From assembly GCA_016717655.1 (NCBI GenBank), contig JADKFC010000011.1, forward strand, positions 1 to 64,000: 64,000 nucleotides of DNA, read 5' to 3'. The DNA is from Saprospiraceae bacterium (GTDB lineage Bacteria > Bacteroidota > Bacteroidia > Chitinophagales > Saprospiraceae). Positions 1-9,807 of the stretch are shown in pieces (the stretch's first letter is position 1; the number at the start of each line of letters is the position of its first letter). A program made the position numbers and the translations under genes. The notes below the pieces were generated by a model that saw only the letters and a list, made by a program, of their open reading frames with translations, searched no databases and was not told the origin of the DNA.

Positions 1-2
1 TG

Positions 3-505
3 AATACAGCAGACCGCAGTGTGGAAGCCCTGGATGCGGCTTTAAGGAGACGATTTAGTTTTACGGAAATGCCGCCTGTACCAGAACTGATAGCCACGGA
101 AGGGAAATTAAAGATCATGCTGGCATTTTAGGTGATATCAATTTACCAAAATTACTGACCACCATCAACCAAAGGATGGAGAAACTACTTGATAAAGATC
201 ATACCATAGGGCACAGCTACTTCATGAAAGGGGGATCTCTGGAAGATTTAAAATTTTCTTTTTCAGCACGAGATCATTCCTCTCTTGCAAGAGTATTTTT
301 TATGGAGATTTTGGTAAATTGGTCTCGTTGGCTTGGGAAGGCTTTATACATGAGACTAAAAGTGGGGAAAATATATTTGCTGAAAGTGGTATGACGCTGC
401 ATCAGATTATATCGAAAAAAAAGTTATACCATCAAAGATGTTTCCAGCCAAGATGATGCTGAATTTTTACAAACTATCAGTACTTTACTTGCAAAAATAA
501 TGTGA
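3..505 (+). pseudogene. mcrB: McrB-like restriction GTPase, C-terminal part, frameshifted
   Basis: The first frame reads NTADRSVEALDAALRRRFSF, the conserved AAA+ segment (sensor/arginine-finger region) of the McrB subunit of the modification-dependent McrBC restriction enzyme. The match continues in other frames: MEKLLDKDHTIGHSYFM from base 176, then IIPLLQEYF, then a tail ending LLAKIM at the stop 503-505. At least three or four frame changes lie within 500 bases, the first before the stop near 129. The N-terminal DNA-binding part is outside the window. The mcrC GTG start overlaps the stop, the usual coupling of these genes. Either real decay or dense read errors at a contig end; the family call is firm. 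Confidence 0.75.
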
Positions 506-1748
506 AGAAACGCGGAAAATATATAACTGTTCTTGAGCACCAGAGCCTAAAACTGGGCCAAGAATTTCCAAGTGGAATATTTAATAATAGCTGCTTAAAG
601 GCCATGCAGTTGCATTATGGAGAAAAAGGTGTACCCTATTATAATTTAATCAACAATGGTGTGCAATTTAATGAGTATGTAGGTGTAATCCAGATTGGAA
701 ATACCTTGATTGAAGTCCTTCCAAAGGTTGATAATAATAAACGCGATGATAGGTTGTGGCGTGATATCTTAATAGGAATGTTGAGGGCTGTTGGAAGTAT
801 TGACATCAAGGCCCCTACTGAAAGTCATCTAAAAATCAGACCTAATACCATCCTCGACCTATACTTTGAAATGTTCATTAAAGAAGTGGAATACTTATTG
901 CACAATGGGCTGCTCAAACAATACCGCAAAAAAGAAGGCAATGTATCTACCCTTAAGGAAACTTGCTTTCCGGCAAACAGATACAGCAAAACATAGTCCA
1001 TCAGGAACGCGTTTTTATGTACGCCATGCCACTTACTGATGAGTCCACACCTTACATTTTATCCTGTACAAGACCATTAAACTGCTTCAAAAATAAATAC
1101 CCTTACCCCAACCTGAACGGTCGGATTGGAGCCTTGCTACTGCATTTTCCGGAGATGCCGGAGGTCAAAGTTACCAGTGCTACCTTTGAGCGCATCGTTT
1201 ACAACAGAAAAAACCAATCTTACACAAAAGCCATTGAAATAGCAAAACTGTTGTTACTTCAATATCATCCTGACCTAACAGGGATCCAATCATGCTTGCC
1301 TTGATGTTTGATATGAACGTATTGTAGGAAAAATTTGTGCACAGCATCAGAAAAGCCCATAGTCTGGTGAAAGTGGAGCCACAAGTTAGCAGAATTTTTG
1401 GAGACCTAACTTTGGAAACAAGGTGACCATTCGACCCAGATATAGTACTCAAATATAAAGATATGGTAATGGTACTTTCGATACCAAGTGGAAAAATCTG
1501 GATAAGTACAAAACTTCTGTCGAAGATTTGAGACAGATGTTTACTTACGGGCATTATTTTGATGCCAGGGATACGGCTCTTATTTATCCGGGCTTTGTTG
1601 GTCAATATCAGGGACTTTTTACCATCCAAATGGTGAGGTTTCGGATCAGGTTTGTCACATATTACCTATTAAAGTTGAAAAATGCGTAAAAGCAATTGAA
1701 GAAAATCTACATGATACCATTAAAACATTGCTGAATATCAATGAATAA
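502..1748 (+). pseudogene. mcrC: McrC-like nuclease subunit, frameshifted
   Basis: This is the nuclease partner of McrB. An N-terminal frame of 164 codons from the GTG at 502 contains ENGV-type McrC features (YNLINNGVQFNEYVGVIQIG). The match then moves to the frame starting near 963 (LSGKQIQQNIVHQERVF) and again after about 1295. The catalytic PD-(D/E)xK region is visible near 1430-1490 as IRPDIVLKYKD followed by DTKWK. The reading ends in LLNINE at 1748. At least three shifts break the gene, so no full-length product is encoded as written. McrC cleaves modified DNA when driven by McrB GTP hydrolysis. Confidence 0.72.
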
Positions 1749-1809
1749 TATATATTTATAATTAAATTAACCTCTAATCCGGCTTAGGACTTGAAAAATT
1801 AACTTATAA

Positions 1810-2331
1810 GTGAATATCTTTGAATTGAAAATATGGGATGATGAAAGGAAGCTATGTACATTTTATACAGTACAATATGATGGCGACGACACTTCAGAAA
1901 CAGACAAGTTTATCTTACACTTAGAAAATTCGGAACATGATGACGCCCTCGGTGAATTGCTTACCTATATTCTCGAAGTATTAGGTGATATTCATGGGGC
2001 ACAACCGTGTTTTTTTAATCGCTATGAACATGAAGTTGTAGGTTTGCCTCACAAAGGTGAGCTGGCTATTAAAGAAATAAAGTACCACCTACCCCATTTT
2101 CCGCTTCGCTTATACGCACTCAGGGTTAATGATCACATTGTGATACTTTTTGGAGGAGGGGTGAAAGATGGGCCAACAAATCAAAGCAGCAGCCTTCATC
2201 TTCAATGGGTTGAAGCTTGTAGCATGGCCAAAAAAATATGGGATGAATTGAAGTCTGATGGCATTAAAATTGATGAAAAAAATAGAAAACTGACTGATGC
2301 AGACGGAAACGACAGCATCACGATATACTAA
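1810..2331 (+). CDS. RelE/HigB-like toxin of a toxin-antitoxin-chaperone locus
   Basis: Intact 173-residue ORF from a GTG start. The central segment LRLYALRVNDHIVILFGGGVK resembles the core strands of RelE/HigB-family mRNA interferases (basic strand, then a hydrophobic strand and a lysine), though the protein is longer than typical RelE toxins (about 90-120 residues), with a long N-terminal part and a C-terminal extension. The next gene, 12 bases on, is an XRE-type antitoxin and the one after is SecB-like, so toxin is the best reading from context. I cannot assign catalytic residues with certainty. Toxins of this class cleave mRNA on the ribosome when the antitoxin is lost. Confidence 0.55.
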   Translation: MNIFELKIWDDERKLCTFYTVQYDGDDTSETDKFILHLENSEHDDALGELLTYILEVLGDIHGAQPCFFNRYEHEVVGLPHKGELAIKEIKYHLPHFPLRLYALRVNDHIVILFGGGVKDGPTNQSSSLHLQWVEACSMAKKIWDELKSDGIKIDEKNRKLTDADGNDSITIY

Positions 2332-2343
2332 AACACTACAAGA

Positions 2344-2739
2344 ATGAGAAGCAAGGCAGCTGAAAGGATCATGCAAAGGGTCCCTGAAGAAACAAAGATA
2401 TATGTGCGGTGGTATGGTGACCTGATTGTGCGCATCAATGAGATTTTGGCAGAAAAAGGCTGGTCTCAAAAGGAGCTTTCAGAAAGATTGGATAAAAAAC
2501 CATCTGAAATTAACAAATGGCTAAAAGGAGAACACAATTTCACCCTAAGGTCCCTGGCCAAATTACAGGCGGAGCTGGAAGAACCAATCCTTGAAGTACC
2601 ACACAAGAAAAAAACAATTGCCTTTATTGATGGGTATACCGTGACTACAAGACAATTGACTGTATATAAAAAAGCCACCAGTCTCGCGGAAATTGATTCA
2701 GATGATTGGGTTTTTGCCGACGTGCAAAAAATTATGTGA
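2344..2739 (+). CDS. XRE-family HTH antitoxin (HigA-like) with C-terminal extension
   Basis: 131 residues. Residues about 28-80 form a Cro/CI helix-turn-helix: INEILAEKGWSQKELSERL, then KPSEINKWLKGEHNFTLRSL. The C-terminal ~45 residues (from EVPHKKK) extend beyond the HTH. In characterised toxin-antitoxin-chaperone systems such an extension is the chaperone-addiction segment bound by a SecB-like protein, and that is what I infer here. The gene lies 12 bases after the toxin gene and about 40 bases before the SecB-like gene. It probably neutralises the toxin and represses the operon. The frame is intact although genes on both sides of the triad are broken. Confidence 0.7.
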   Translation: MRSKAAERIMQRVPEETKIYVRWYGDLIVRINEILAEKGWSQKELSERLDKKPSEINKWLKGEHNFTLRSLAKLQAELEEPILEVPHKKKTIAFIDGYTVTTRQLTVYKKATSLAEIDSDDWVFADVQKIM

Positions 2740-2779
2740 AATGTGGTCTGAGATACAATTAAATACCGATAAACTTACG

Positions 2780-3197
2780 ATGATTGAATACAAGATCATC
2801 AAGGGCAATATTGAAACTCCAGAGGGATTTGATCCAAAACAGATTAGTGGCTATAATGTCAGTGACGACCTAAAACTTGCTTTCAATCCGGATCAAAACT
2901 TGTTAAAGCAGATTACAGTATTAAGTTGAAACTTCAAACGTTTCTGACCCGACAGCATGGGGTTTATTTCCATTTTGTGTTTTTTGTATATCGTTGATAA
3001 TTTCCAGGAACTTACAATTCTAAAGAAAACAAACATATAGAAGTCCACACCCGCAATTGGTAAATGCCATAGCAGCTATTAGCTATTCGACCACCAGAGG
3101 TATTCTCCTTACGCGACTCCAGGGCACAGTATTGAGTGATTTTATTCTGCCCATTACAAATACAAGCAATTTGCTTAATAAAAGATTTTCTGAATGA
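2780..3197 (+). pseudogene. SecB-like chaperone of the TA locus, frameshifted
   Basis: Reading MIEYKIIKGNIETPEGFDP from 2780 and following the match across frames gives FNPDQNLLKADYSIKL, FHFVFFVYR, VDNFQELTILKENKHIEVH, then LVNAIAAISYSTTRG and LQGTVLSDFILPI to the stop 3195-3197. The last segments match the conserved SecB core (helix with (S/T)xxRG, then FI(L/I)P). The first shift is repaired by one extra A in the AAA at 2905-2907; about three more follow near 2995, 3020 and 3050. A restored product would be about 139 residues. Together with the two upstream genes this makes a toxin-antitoxin-chaperone triad. The stop overlaps the hsdR start as ATGA. Confidence 0.6.
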
Positions 3198-6100
3198 CCT
3201 GGGAATATTCAGAAGACACCCTCATAGAACAAACATCCATCGATCTGTTCCACAATCAATTGGGTTAGGATACGGCCATCGCCTGCCAAAGAAACCTTTG
3301 GCGAAGGCGGCACCCTGGGCAGGTTGAATAAAAAGGAAGTGGTGCTAAAACGCATTTTCCTTGACAAACTGAAAGAGTTTAACCTAATCTACCCGAACAA
3401 GCATACCACCAGGCTTATGAAAAACTCACTGAAGAAAGCATTACCAAATCATTGGCCGAGATCAATTACGAAAAACACCAATTGCGCAACGGCATCCCGG
3501 TTGACTTCATCAATGAAAAAGGGGAACAAGTAAAAAACAAGATTCTGAAGGTCTTTGACTTTGATCAGAAACAAACAATAACTTTTTGGCCGTAAGGCAG
3601 CTTTGGATACAGGGCAGGAGCAACCGCGAACGCAGACCGGACATTATTGGTTTTGTCAATGGTATTCCATTGGTTTTTATTGAATTGAAGAATCCAACTA
3701 AAAACATAAGAGAGGCATACGATAACAACTTTCTGGATTATTTAGATGTCATTCCACAGTTATTTCATCACAATGCCCTAGTTATACTTAGTAATGGTAG
3801 AGAAAGTAAAATTGGAAGTATTACATCAAAATACCACCATTTTCACGAGTGGAAACGCATCAGCGAAGCAGACGAAGGTGTAGTAGATTTAGATAGGATG
3901 ATTATCGGAGTATGTCACAAGCAAAGACTATTGGATTTGTTTGAAAACTTCATTTTGTTCGATCATTCCCTGGGCAAGGTTGTAAAACTCATTGCCCGAA
4001 ATCATCAATATATTGGGGTAAACAAAGCCATTGAAAACATACGACACAAAGAACAACTCTACAAGCTGGGCAAAATCAGTTTAGAAGATAAACAAAAACT
4101 TGGTGTGTTTTGGCATACACAGGGGAGCGGAAAATCCTATTCTATGGTTTTCTTCTGCCAAAAAATTCACCACAAATTTACTGGTAGTTACACTTTTCTA
4201 ATTGTTACCGATCGCAGCGAATTAGACACACAGATTTACGGCACATTCAGCGGTGTGGGTGCCGTACCGCAAGTAAAAGCAGGGGCAAAATATTCTTTAA
4301 AAGCCAACAGCGGAAAACATTTGAGAGAATTGCTCAGTACTGAACACCGCTATTTATTCACACTCATACACAAGTTCAACTTTGAAGAAGAAATAACCAG
4401 GCGGGATAATATCATTGTCATTTCAGACGAAGCCCACCGCACACAAGGCGGAAACCTAGCAATGAACTTGCGCAATGCTTTGCCAAACGCTTCATTTATC
4501 GGATTTACAGGAACCCCACTTTTTAAGGACGATGAAATTACCAAGCGGGATTTTTGGTGATTACGTTCCCGTTACGACTTTAAACGAAGTGTAGACGATG
4601 GTGCAACCGTTCCGTTGTATTACGAAAACAGAGGCGAATACTTAGGATTAAAAAATCCGGTGATCAACGATCAAATAAGAGCCGTGATAGATGCAGAAAG
4701 CGAAGATCTAGACAGCGACCAGCGCAGCAGAGTGGAACAGCTTTTTGCACGGGAATATCCGATACTGACCGCGAAAAAACGATTAGATGCCATCGCCAAA
4801 GATGCTGTTTGGCATTTCTGCAATCGTGGTTACAAGGGAAAAGGAATGTTTATTGCATTGGATAAACTTACAGCCGTAAAAATGTATGACCTCATTACCT
4901 GGCATTGGGAAAAATATGTGGAACAATTAGAAAAAGAAGTTTCCAATGGAAAATATGGAGATCAGGAATTATTAGAAAAAAGTCGTGAGTTGCATTGGAT
5001 AAAGGAAACAGAAATTTGTGTGGTGGTTAGTTCAGAGCAAAACGAAATACAGAAGTTTCAAAAATGGGATTTAGACATTGAGCCTCATCGTGAGAAAATG
5101 AACACCCAAGACCTTGAAACAAGATTTAAGAATGAAGATGATCCTTTCCGTTTTGTAATTGTATGTGCAATGTGGATTACTGGTTTTGACGTGCCAACGC
5201 TTTCCACCTTGTATTTAGACAAGCCTTTAAAATCTCATACATTGATGCAAGCCATCGCAAGAGCCAATCGAATCAGCGAAGGCAAAAACAATGGTTTGAT
5301 TGTCGACTACATTGAAACCTACACAGCCTTGCTGGATGCATTGGCAATCTACGGTTCTGGCGGCGAAGATGGCAATGGCGGTGGTGGCGAAAAGCCAGAA
5401 CCACCGGTAAAGCCAAAAGAAGAACTTATCGAACAATTAGGAAGAAGCAATAGAAACGACTGAATTATTTTTGCAGGATGAAGAGTGAATTTTGAATTGC
5501 AAGAACTCATCACGCTGACGGCTTGCAAAATTAGCTGCTATGGAAAAAGCTGTAAAATGCTGTTTATACCAATGACGAAACCAAACACAACATTTCAGGT
5601 TCTGGCAAGAGAAGTTTTTACAAAATACAAAGCCCTGCAACCCGACAAAGTGTTAAATCAATATGCATCAAGAAAGAATGCCATTGATGTAATCTACACC
5701 GCCATTGAAGATAACATTGAAAGTGCAGATGTGGCCGACATTATGCGGAAAATCCAAAATGTGGTGGATGAATCCGTAGAAAATATGGTTGCAGAACCTG
5801 GACATAATGAAGAAAAAATCATTGACCTAAGCGTACTGGATTTTGACTTGTTGGAGCAATACTTCTTAAAGACCCAAAAATAAAAATGCAGCCGTTCAAT
5901 CACTCAAGGATAAGGTAGAAAAGCAACTGAAACGAATGGTAGAACGCAATCCTTTGACAGTTGACTATTACAACCGCTATCAGGAAATCATTGAAGAATA
6001 CAACAGAGGTAAAGACGAAGTTGTAATTAAAGAAACATTCAGAAAACTGATTGAACTCGTAAATTCTTATTCAGAAGAAGAAGCCGACACCAAACGAGAA

Positions 6101-6421
6101 GGTCTGACAGACGAGCAAAAAGCCATTTTCGACATACTCCGGCATGGCAAAAAATTGGAGAAAAAAGAGAAAAATGAAATCAAGAAAATATCAATAGAAC
6201 TTCTTGACGAACTTAAAAAGGACAAATTGAAAGTTGAGCAATGGTCTGACAAATCAGTAACAGCAGCAGCCGTTTTTAATACAGTAAGCAAGACCTTATT
6301 TGAAGCATTGCCCTACCCTACCTACCAGACAGATGAAATAGACTTAAAAACGAACTTAGTATATGCACATTTGAAACATCCATATTTTGGGGGAGGACTT
6401 AGCCTTTACGGACAATATTAA
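3194..6421 (+). pseudogene. hsdR: Type I restriction enzyme R subunit (HsdR), frameshifted
   Basis: Restored product would be about 1,070 residues, normal for HsdR. Start MTWEYSEDTLIEQTSIDL at 3194, then the PD-(D/E)xK nuclease near 3637-3693 (RPDIIGFVNG, FIELKNP), the SF2 motor with Walker A WHTQGSGKS near 4110-4137, DEAH near 4420-4440, GFTGTP near 4500-4518 and QAIARANR near 5248, and a C-terminal helical region ending GGGLSLYGQY. Breaks occur near 3259, 3350, 3530-3590, 4555-4575, 5430-5570 and 5880. HsdR translocates and cuts DNA with HsdM and HsdS, neither of which is in the window; they may lie upstream of mcrB. The gene is translationally coupled (ATGA) to the SecB-like gene. Confidence 0.85.
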
Positions 6422-6540
6422 GCCGTTACATAATCTCAATCACAGTATACTGTATTTAAAAATAAACGATTCTGGATTCCTTTTTAAAATAAAAATGAAA
6501 AACGAGACTTAGCCCTTGTTTTTAAGAGTTTTCGCTGATC

Positions 6541-7690
6541 TCACCCCTTCACCACCCTCTCCCCCATACTCCACGCAAAAATATGCTTGGGGCTCCCAGC
6601 CATCAACTGCACTTCTTCCCATAAGGTGGTCTCTTCATTGAGGAAATCAAAGACACGCGAGGCGGGGTTTCTTTGGAAGAGGGTGAGGAAAAAATCGGCG
6701 CCGCGGTAGCGTTTTTTGTCTAAGACCTGGAGCAGGGTGGCATCGTACAATTGGTGGCGGCGCTTGAAGACGCGGGAGGCGCGGCCGGGGGCCTCACCGT
6801 TGAGGATGCACTGGGCGATGGCATCAGAGTGGACCTGGATGCGGTCAAAGGCGTAGCCGGAGCTGGCTTTGACGGCTCCACCGGCCATGCCGATGTGGGT
6901 GACCAGTGGTGTGTTGTTTTGGGCAAAGGGATAGGAGGTCATGGGTATGATGCCAAACTCGGTTTCGGTTATTTGGTATTGGGTGAGGCCGAGGTGGGTT
7001 TGGATGTAATCACCCACTACCTTGTTATAATCCTGCTTGTGACCATAAGGTGGTGGAAAATACGGCCAGCTCTACGAGGGCTTTGGTGGGGCTATGTGGC
7101 AGTACGTACATAAACCGCACTTCATCGCCCTGATCGATGCTGAAGTCCATAAAGGTGCAGGCGGTATCGTCAAAGGCGGGAGTGGGCGTTTCGATGACCC
7201 AGCCCTTAAAATGCTGGTCGGTGTAGACGTGTTTTTTTTTGTCGATCTCGCCTTGAAAGACGGAGGAAAAAAGGTGGTTACACAGGTAGCTGCCCTGGTC
7301 GGTGAGGACCTCTACCCTGCCCTCTTTTTGTGTGTGGCTGAAGTAGGCTGCTTTAACAAAGTGTACGTGGTTGCTTTTTTCGATGCGGTCGTGGATGTGG
7401 TGGTAAAAGGGGGCTGACAACAGCATGCGGTAATCGTAGGGTGCGGGGTCGAGCTTGATGTGTTCGCCGCCCGGGCCTACAAAGTGCAGGGTCTTCCAGC
7501 GTTTTTGGGCCAGGAAGTCGTAGCGGTTGGGCTTTTTGTACCAGCTGCACCAGGTGCGGTCGTTGCCGGTTTTGATTTCTTTATCGATGACGAGGATGTT
7601 GAAGCCTGCAAAGGCAGGATCACACAAACGATCGGCCAGGCTGAGGCCTGCTGCTCCGGCTCCGATGATGATGTAGTCGTAAATCAACAT
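6541..7690 (-). CDS. crtY: Lycopene beta-cyclase (one frameshift)
   Basis: Converts lycopene to beta-carotene in carotenoid pigment synthesis. The N-terminus MLIYDYIIIGAGAAGLSLAD is an FAD/NAD-binding Rossmann fold; I start at this ATG (7690) rather than 12 codons upstream. Other family features are NDRTWCSWY, FMDFSIDQGDEVRFMYVLP and GMAGGAVKASSGYAFDRIQ. Near 7018-7024 the frame changes; removing one G from a GG restores QADYNKVVGDY and joins both halves to a normal length of about 383 residues. The break is more likely an indel error than decay. No other carotenoid gene is in the window. It ends about 120 bases from hsdR, on the opposite strand. Confidence 0.85.
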
Positions 7691-7722
7691 CTTGGTATAA
7701 TGTTTAAAAACGGGAATGGTTG

Positions 7723-8577
7723 TCAATAAAGCTCACTTTCGAGCTTGTAGAGGTATTTGTTGACGATGATGACGGTAGAGGTAACGGTGATGACCAGGGA
7801 GATAAAAAACATCAACAGCAGCGAAAGCACCACGTAATACCACTTCAGGATGTCGGCCGTGGCCTCAAACTGGTAGTACAGCAGGGCACAACCGGCAAGA
7901 AGCACGGCGGTAGAGATGGCAAAAGACTTCAACGCAATTTTACCGGCTATCTTGATGTAGGGCTGGCGGATGAAAGAATCCCTTGCGCCTATGATCTCCA
8001 TGGTCTTGATCTCCCATCGGTCGGCATACAGCGACAGGTTGATGGTATTGTAAATGATGACCACTGCCAGGAAGACAAAGACCAGAGACAAGATCCGCAC
8101 CACGTATGAAATATTCCTGAGGTTGGATTTCATGTGTTCGTCTACTACATTTTCAAAAAACACGTCAAAAACCTGGGGTTTTTCTTTGAGTTCTGCCTTC
8201 AGTTTGGACAGATTTTCTTCAGAATAGTAGGCTGCCTTGACATTAAAAGAAATGATGTCCTTAAAGGGGCTGCCCACTTCTTTGAGGTTTTCGCTGATTT
8301 CGATGCCCAGCACCTTGTCTGCCTCTTCTTTGGGAATAAATTTAACACTGCCCGGCACCACCTTGGAATTGGAGGCAATCTTGTTCATCAAAGCGGTATA
8401 GCCAGCCGAGGTGGAATCCGGATTGAGTTCGATCAGGATGTTGATCTTTTCTTTGACCAGGTGGGTGATGCTGTTGGTATGGAGGTAGAGCAGGGAAAAA
8501 AAACCGATCAGCACCAGTACAATGGTATTGGACAGGATGGCATAAGTCACTGATGATTTTCCGGCGGATGCTCTCAT
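7723..8577 (-). CDS. ftsX: Cell division ABC transporter permease FtsX
   Basis: 284 residues with the FtsX layout: a first transmembrane helix (about residues 15-34), a periplasmic domain of roughly 130 residues, then three more helices in the last 130 residues. The segment RWEIKTMEIIGARDSFIRQPY is the coupling region typical of FtsX permeases. With FtsE (not in the window) it links division to activation of peptidoglycan hydrolases. It is transcribed toward crtY, whose start is 33 bases downstream of its stop, so the two may share a transcript. Confidence 0.88.
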   Translation of the reverse strand: MRASAGKSSVTYAILSNTIVLVLIGFFSLLYLHTNSITHLVKEKINILIELNPDSTSAGYTALMNKIASNSKVVPGSVKFIPKEEADKVLGIEISENLKEVGSPFKDIISFNVKAAYYSEENLSKLKAELKEKPQVFDVFFENVVDEHMKSNLRNISYVVRILSLVFVFLAVVIIYNTINLSLYADRWEIKTMEIIGARDSFIRQPYIKIAGKIALKSFAISTAVLLAGCALLYYQFEATADILKWYYVVLSLLLMFFISLVITVTSTVIIVNKYLYKLESELY

Positions 8578-8715
8578 AGGAATTACAAATGTAATATTTT
8601 TTTTATATATCCTCAGCCCTCAATTGGCATCGACGGCCATGCTTTTTACCGGTGGTCATGATGCCCATAAGTAATTGACACAAAAACACTACTTTTGTCA
8701 ATCAGCACCACATAG

Positions 8716-9291
8716 ATGAAAAAGCCACTTATATTGATCCTATTGATCCTAAGCCTCTACCCCATGACCGGGCAGATCAGGGTAGTCAATCCTGGCTTTG
8801 AAGACCAGCCCTCTGATGCCACCGTACCCAAGGGCTGGCTGCCCTGTGAAGACGGCACCACCCCGGATATTTTACCCGGCTTTTGGGGAGAATATGGCGA
8901 TGCCAGCCAGGGCAGGACCTTTGTAGGCCTGATTACCAGAGAAAATTCTACCTTTGAAAGCATAGGCCAGCGACTGAGCTCACCCCTTACCGCCGGAGAA
9001 TGTTACCGCTTTACCATCGACCTGGCGCGGGGGGCTGTGTATGCCGGCTTCAACCAGCCCATCAAATTCAGGATTTGGGTGAGTGAAGACAAGTGTGAAA
9101 AAGACCAGCTCATCTTTACCACGGGCCTGATCCAGCACACCGACTGGAAAACCTATCCCATCCAGTTTACCGCCAAAAAAAATTACCGGTACATCCGCCT
9201 CGAAGCCTACATCAAGGATGGCAGTTTTTCACACAAAGGCAATGTGCTGATGGACAATATGACCGCCATCACGCCGTGCGGCCGGGCTTAG
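8716..9291 (+). CDS. Secreted jelly-roll (carbohydrate-binding-like) protein
   Basis: 191 residues with a clear signal peptide (MKKPLILILLILSLYPMTGQ). The mature part begins RVVNPGFEDQPSD, the usual start of galactose-binding-like/CBM jelly-roll modules in Bacteroidota, and continues with SSPLTAGECYRFTIDLARG and a final strand VLMDNMTAITPC. In many relatives such a module is followed by an OmpA or sorting domain; here the ORF simply ends, with no T9SS tail. The substrate is unknown. A perfect -7 element (TACTTTTG, 8690-8697) precedes it, but no TTG sits at the expected spacing. Confidence 0.55.
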   Translation: MKKPLILILLILSLYPMTGQIRVVNPGFEDQPSDATVPKGWLPCEDGTTPDILPGFWGEYGDASQGRTFVGLITRENSTFESIGQRLSSPLTAGECYRFTIDLARGAVYAGFNQPIKFRIWVSEDKCEKDQLIFTTGLIQHTDWKTYPIQFTAKKNYRYIRLEAYIKDGSFSHKGNVLMDNMTAITPCGRA

Positions 9292-9375
9292 GGCCTGCTC
9301 TTGCGGCTGTGTAACCCTTGTTACGCTCCACATTGGGGAGATGGTATTACCTTTGCCCCACAATTAAAAACAATC

Positions 9376-9801
9376 ATGGTAAAAAAAATCATCTTTTTTG
9401 GGCTACTGGGTCTGGTATTTATGATGTCTTGCAAACCCAAAAAAAAGGCAGGAGAACCGACAAGTTCTTCATCCACTGAAATCAACAGCACTGCCCCTTT
9501 CACCCAGATCTCTGTGGAAGAAATGAAGGCAATGTTGGCCAAGGGCGGCAAGACCCAGATCCTGGATGTAAGAACGCCCGCCGAAGTAGCGGCAGGGACC
9601 ATAGAAGGGGCCACCGTTATCGATATTTACGATCCCGCCTTTATGGACAAGGTACAAAGCCTGGATAAAAACCTGCCTACCATCGTCTATTGTAAGGTGG
9701 GAGGCCGAAGTGCCAAGGCCTGCACCCAAATGTCGGAAGCGGGCTTTACCCAACTTTACAACCTGGCGGGCGGCTACGATGTCTGGAAAACACAACAATA
9801 A
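9376..9801 (+). CDS. Rhodanese-domain lipoprotein
   Basis: 141 residues from the ATG at 9376; an upstream in-frame ATG at 9301 is less likely because it would bury the signal. MVKKIIFFGLLGLVFMMSC is a lipoprotein signal with lipobox Cys at residue 19. After a Ser/Thr linker comes a rhodanese domain (TQILDVRTPAEVAAGTIEGA) with active-site loop YCKVGGRSAKA, where Cys is the persulfide-carrying nucleophile, and the end GGYDVWK. It is likely a periplasmic sulfur-transfer or thiol protein. The stop is 6 bases before the hydroxylase start, so the two are probably cotranscribed. Confidence 0.85.
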   Translation: MVKKIIFFGLLGLVFMMSCKPKKKAGEPTSSSSTEINSTAPFTQISVEEMKAMLAKGGKTQILDVRTPAEVAAGTIEGATVIDIYDPAFMDKVQSLDKNLPTIVYCKVGGRSAKACTQMSEAGFTQLYNLAGGYDVWKTQQ

Positions 9802-9807
9802 TTGGCG

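Noticed and set aside
1180..1629. Minus-strand ORF of 149 codons opposite mcrC
   Set aside because: The plus strand holds clear McrC nuclease motifs here; the ORF is a shadow.
6751..7729. Plus-strand ORFs opposite crtY
   Set aside because: Low-complexity translations antisense to the well-supported lycopene cyclase.
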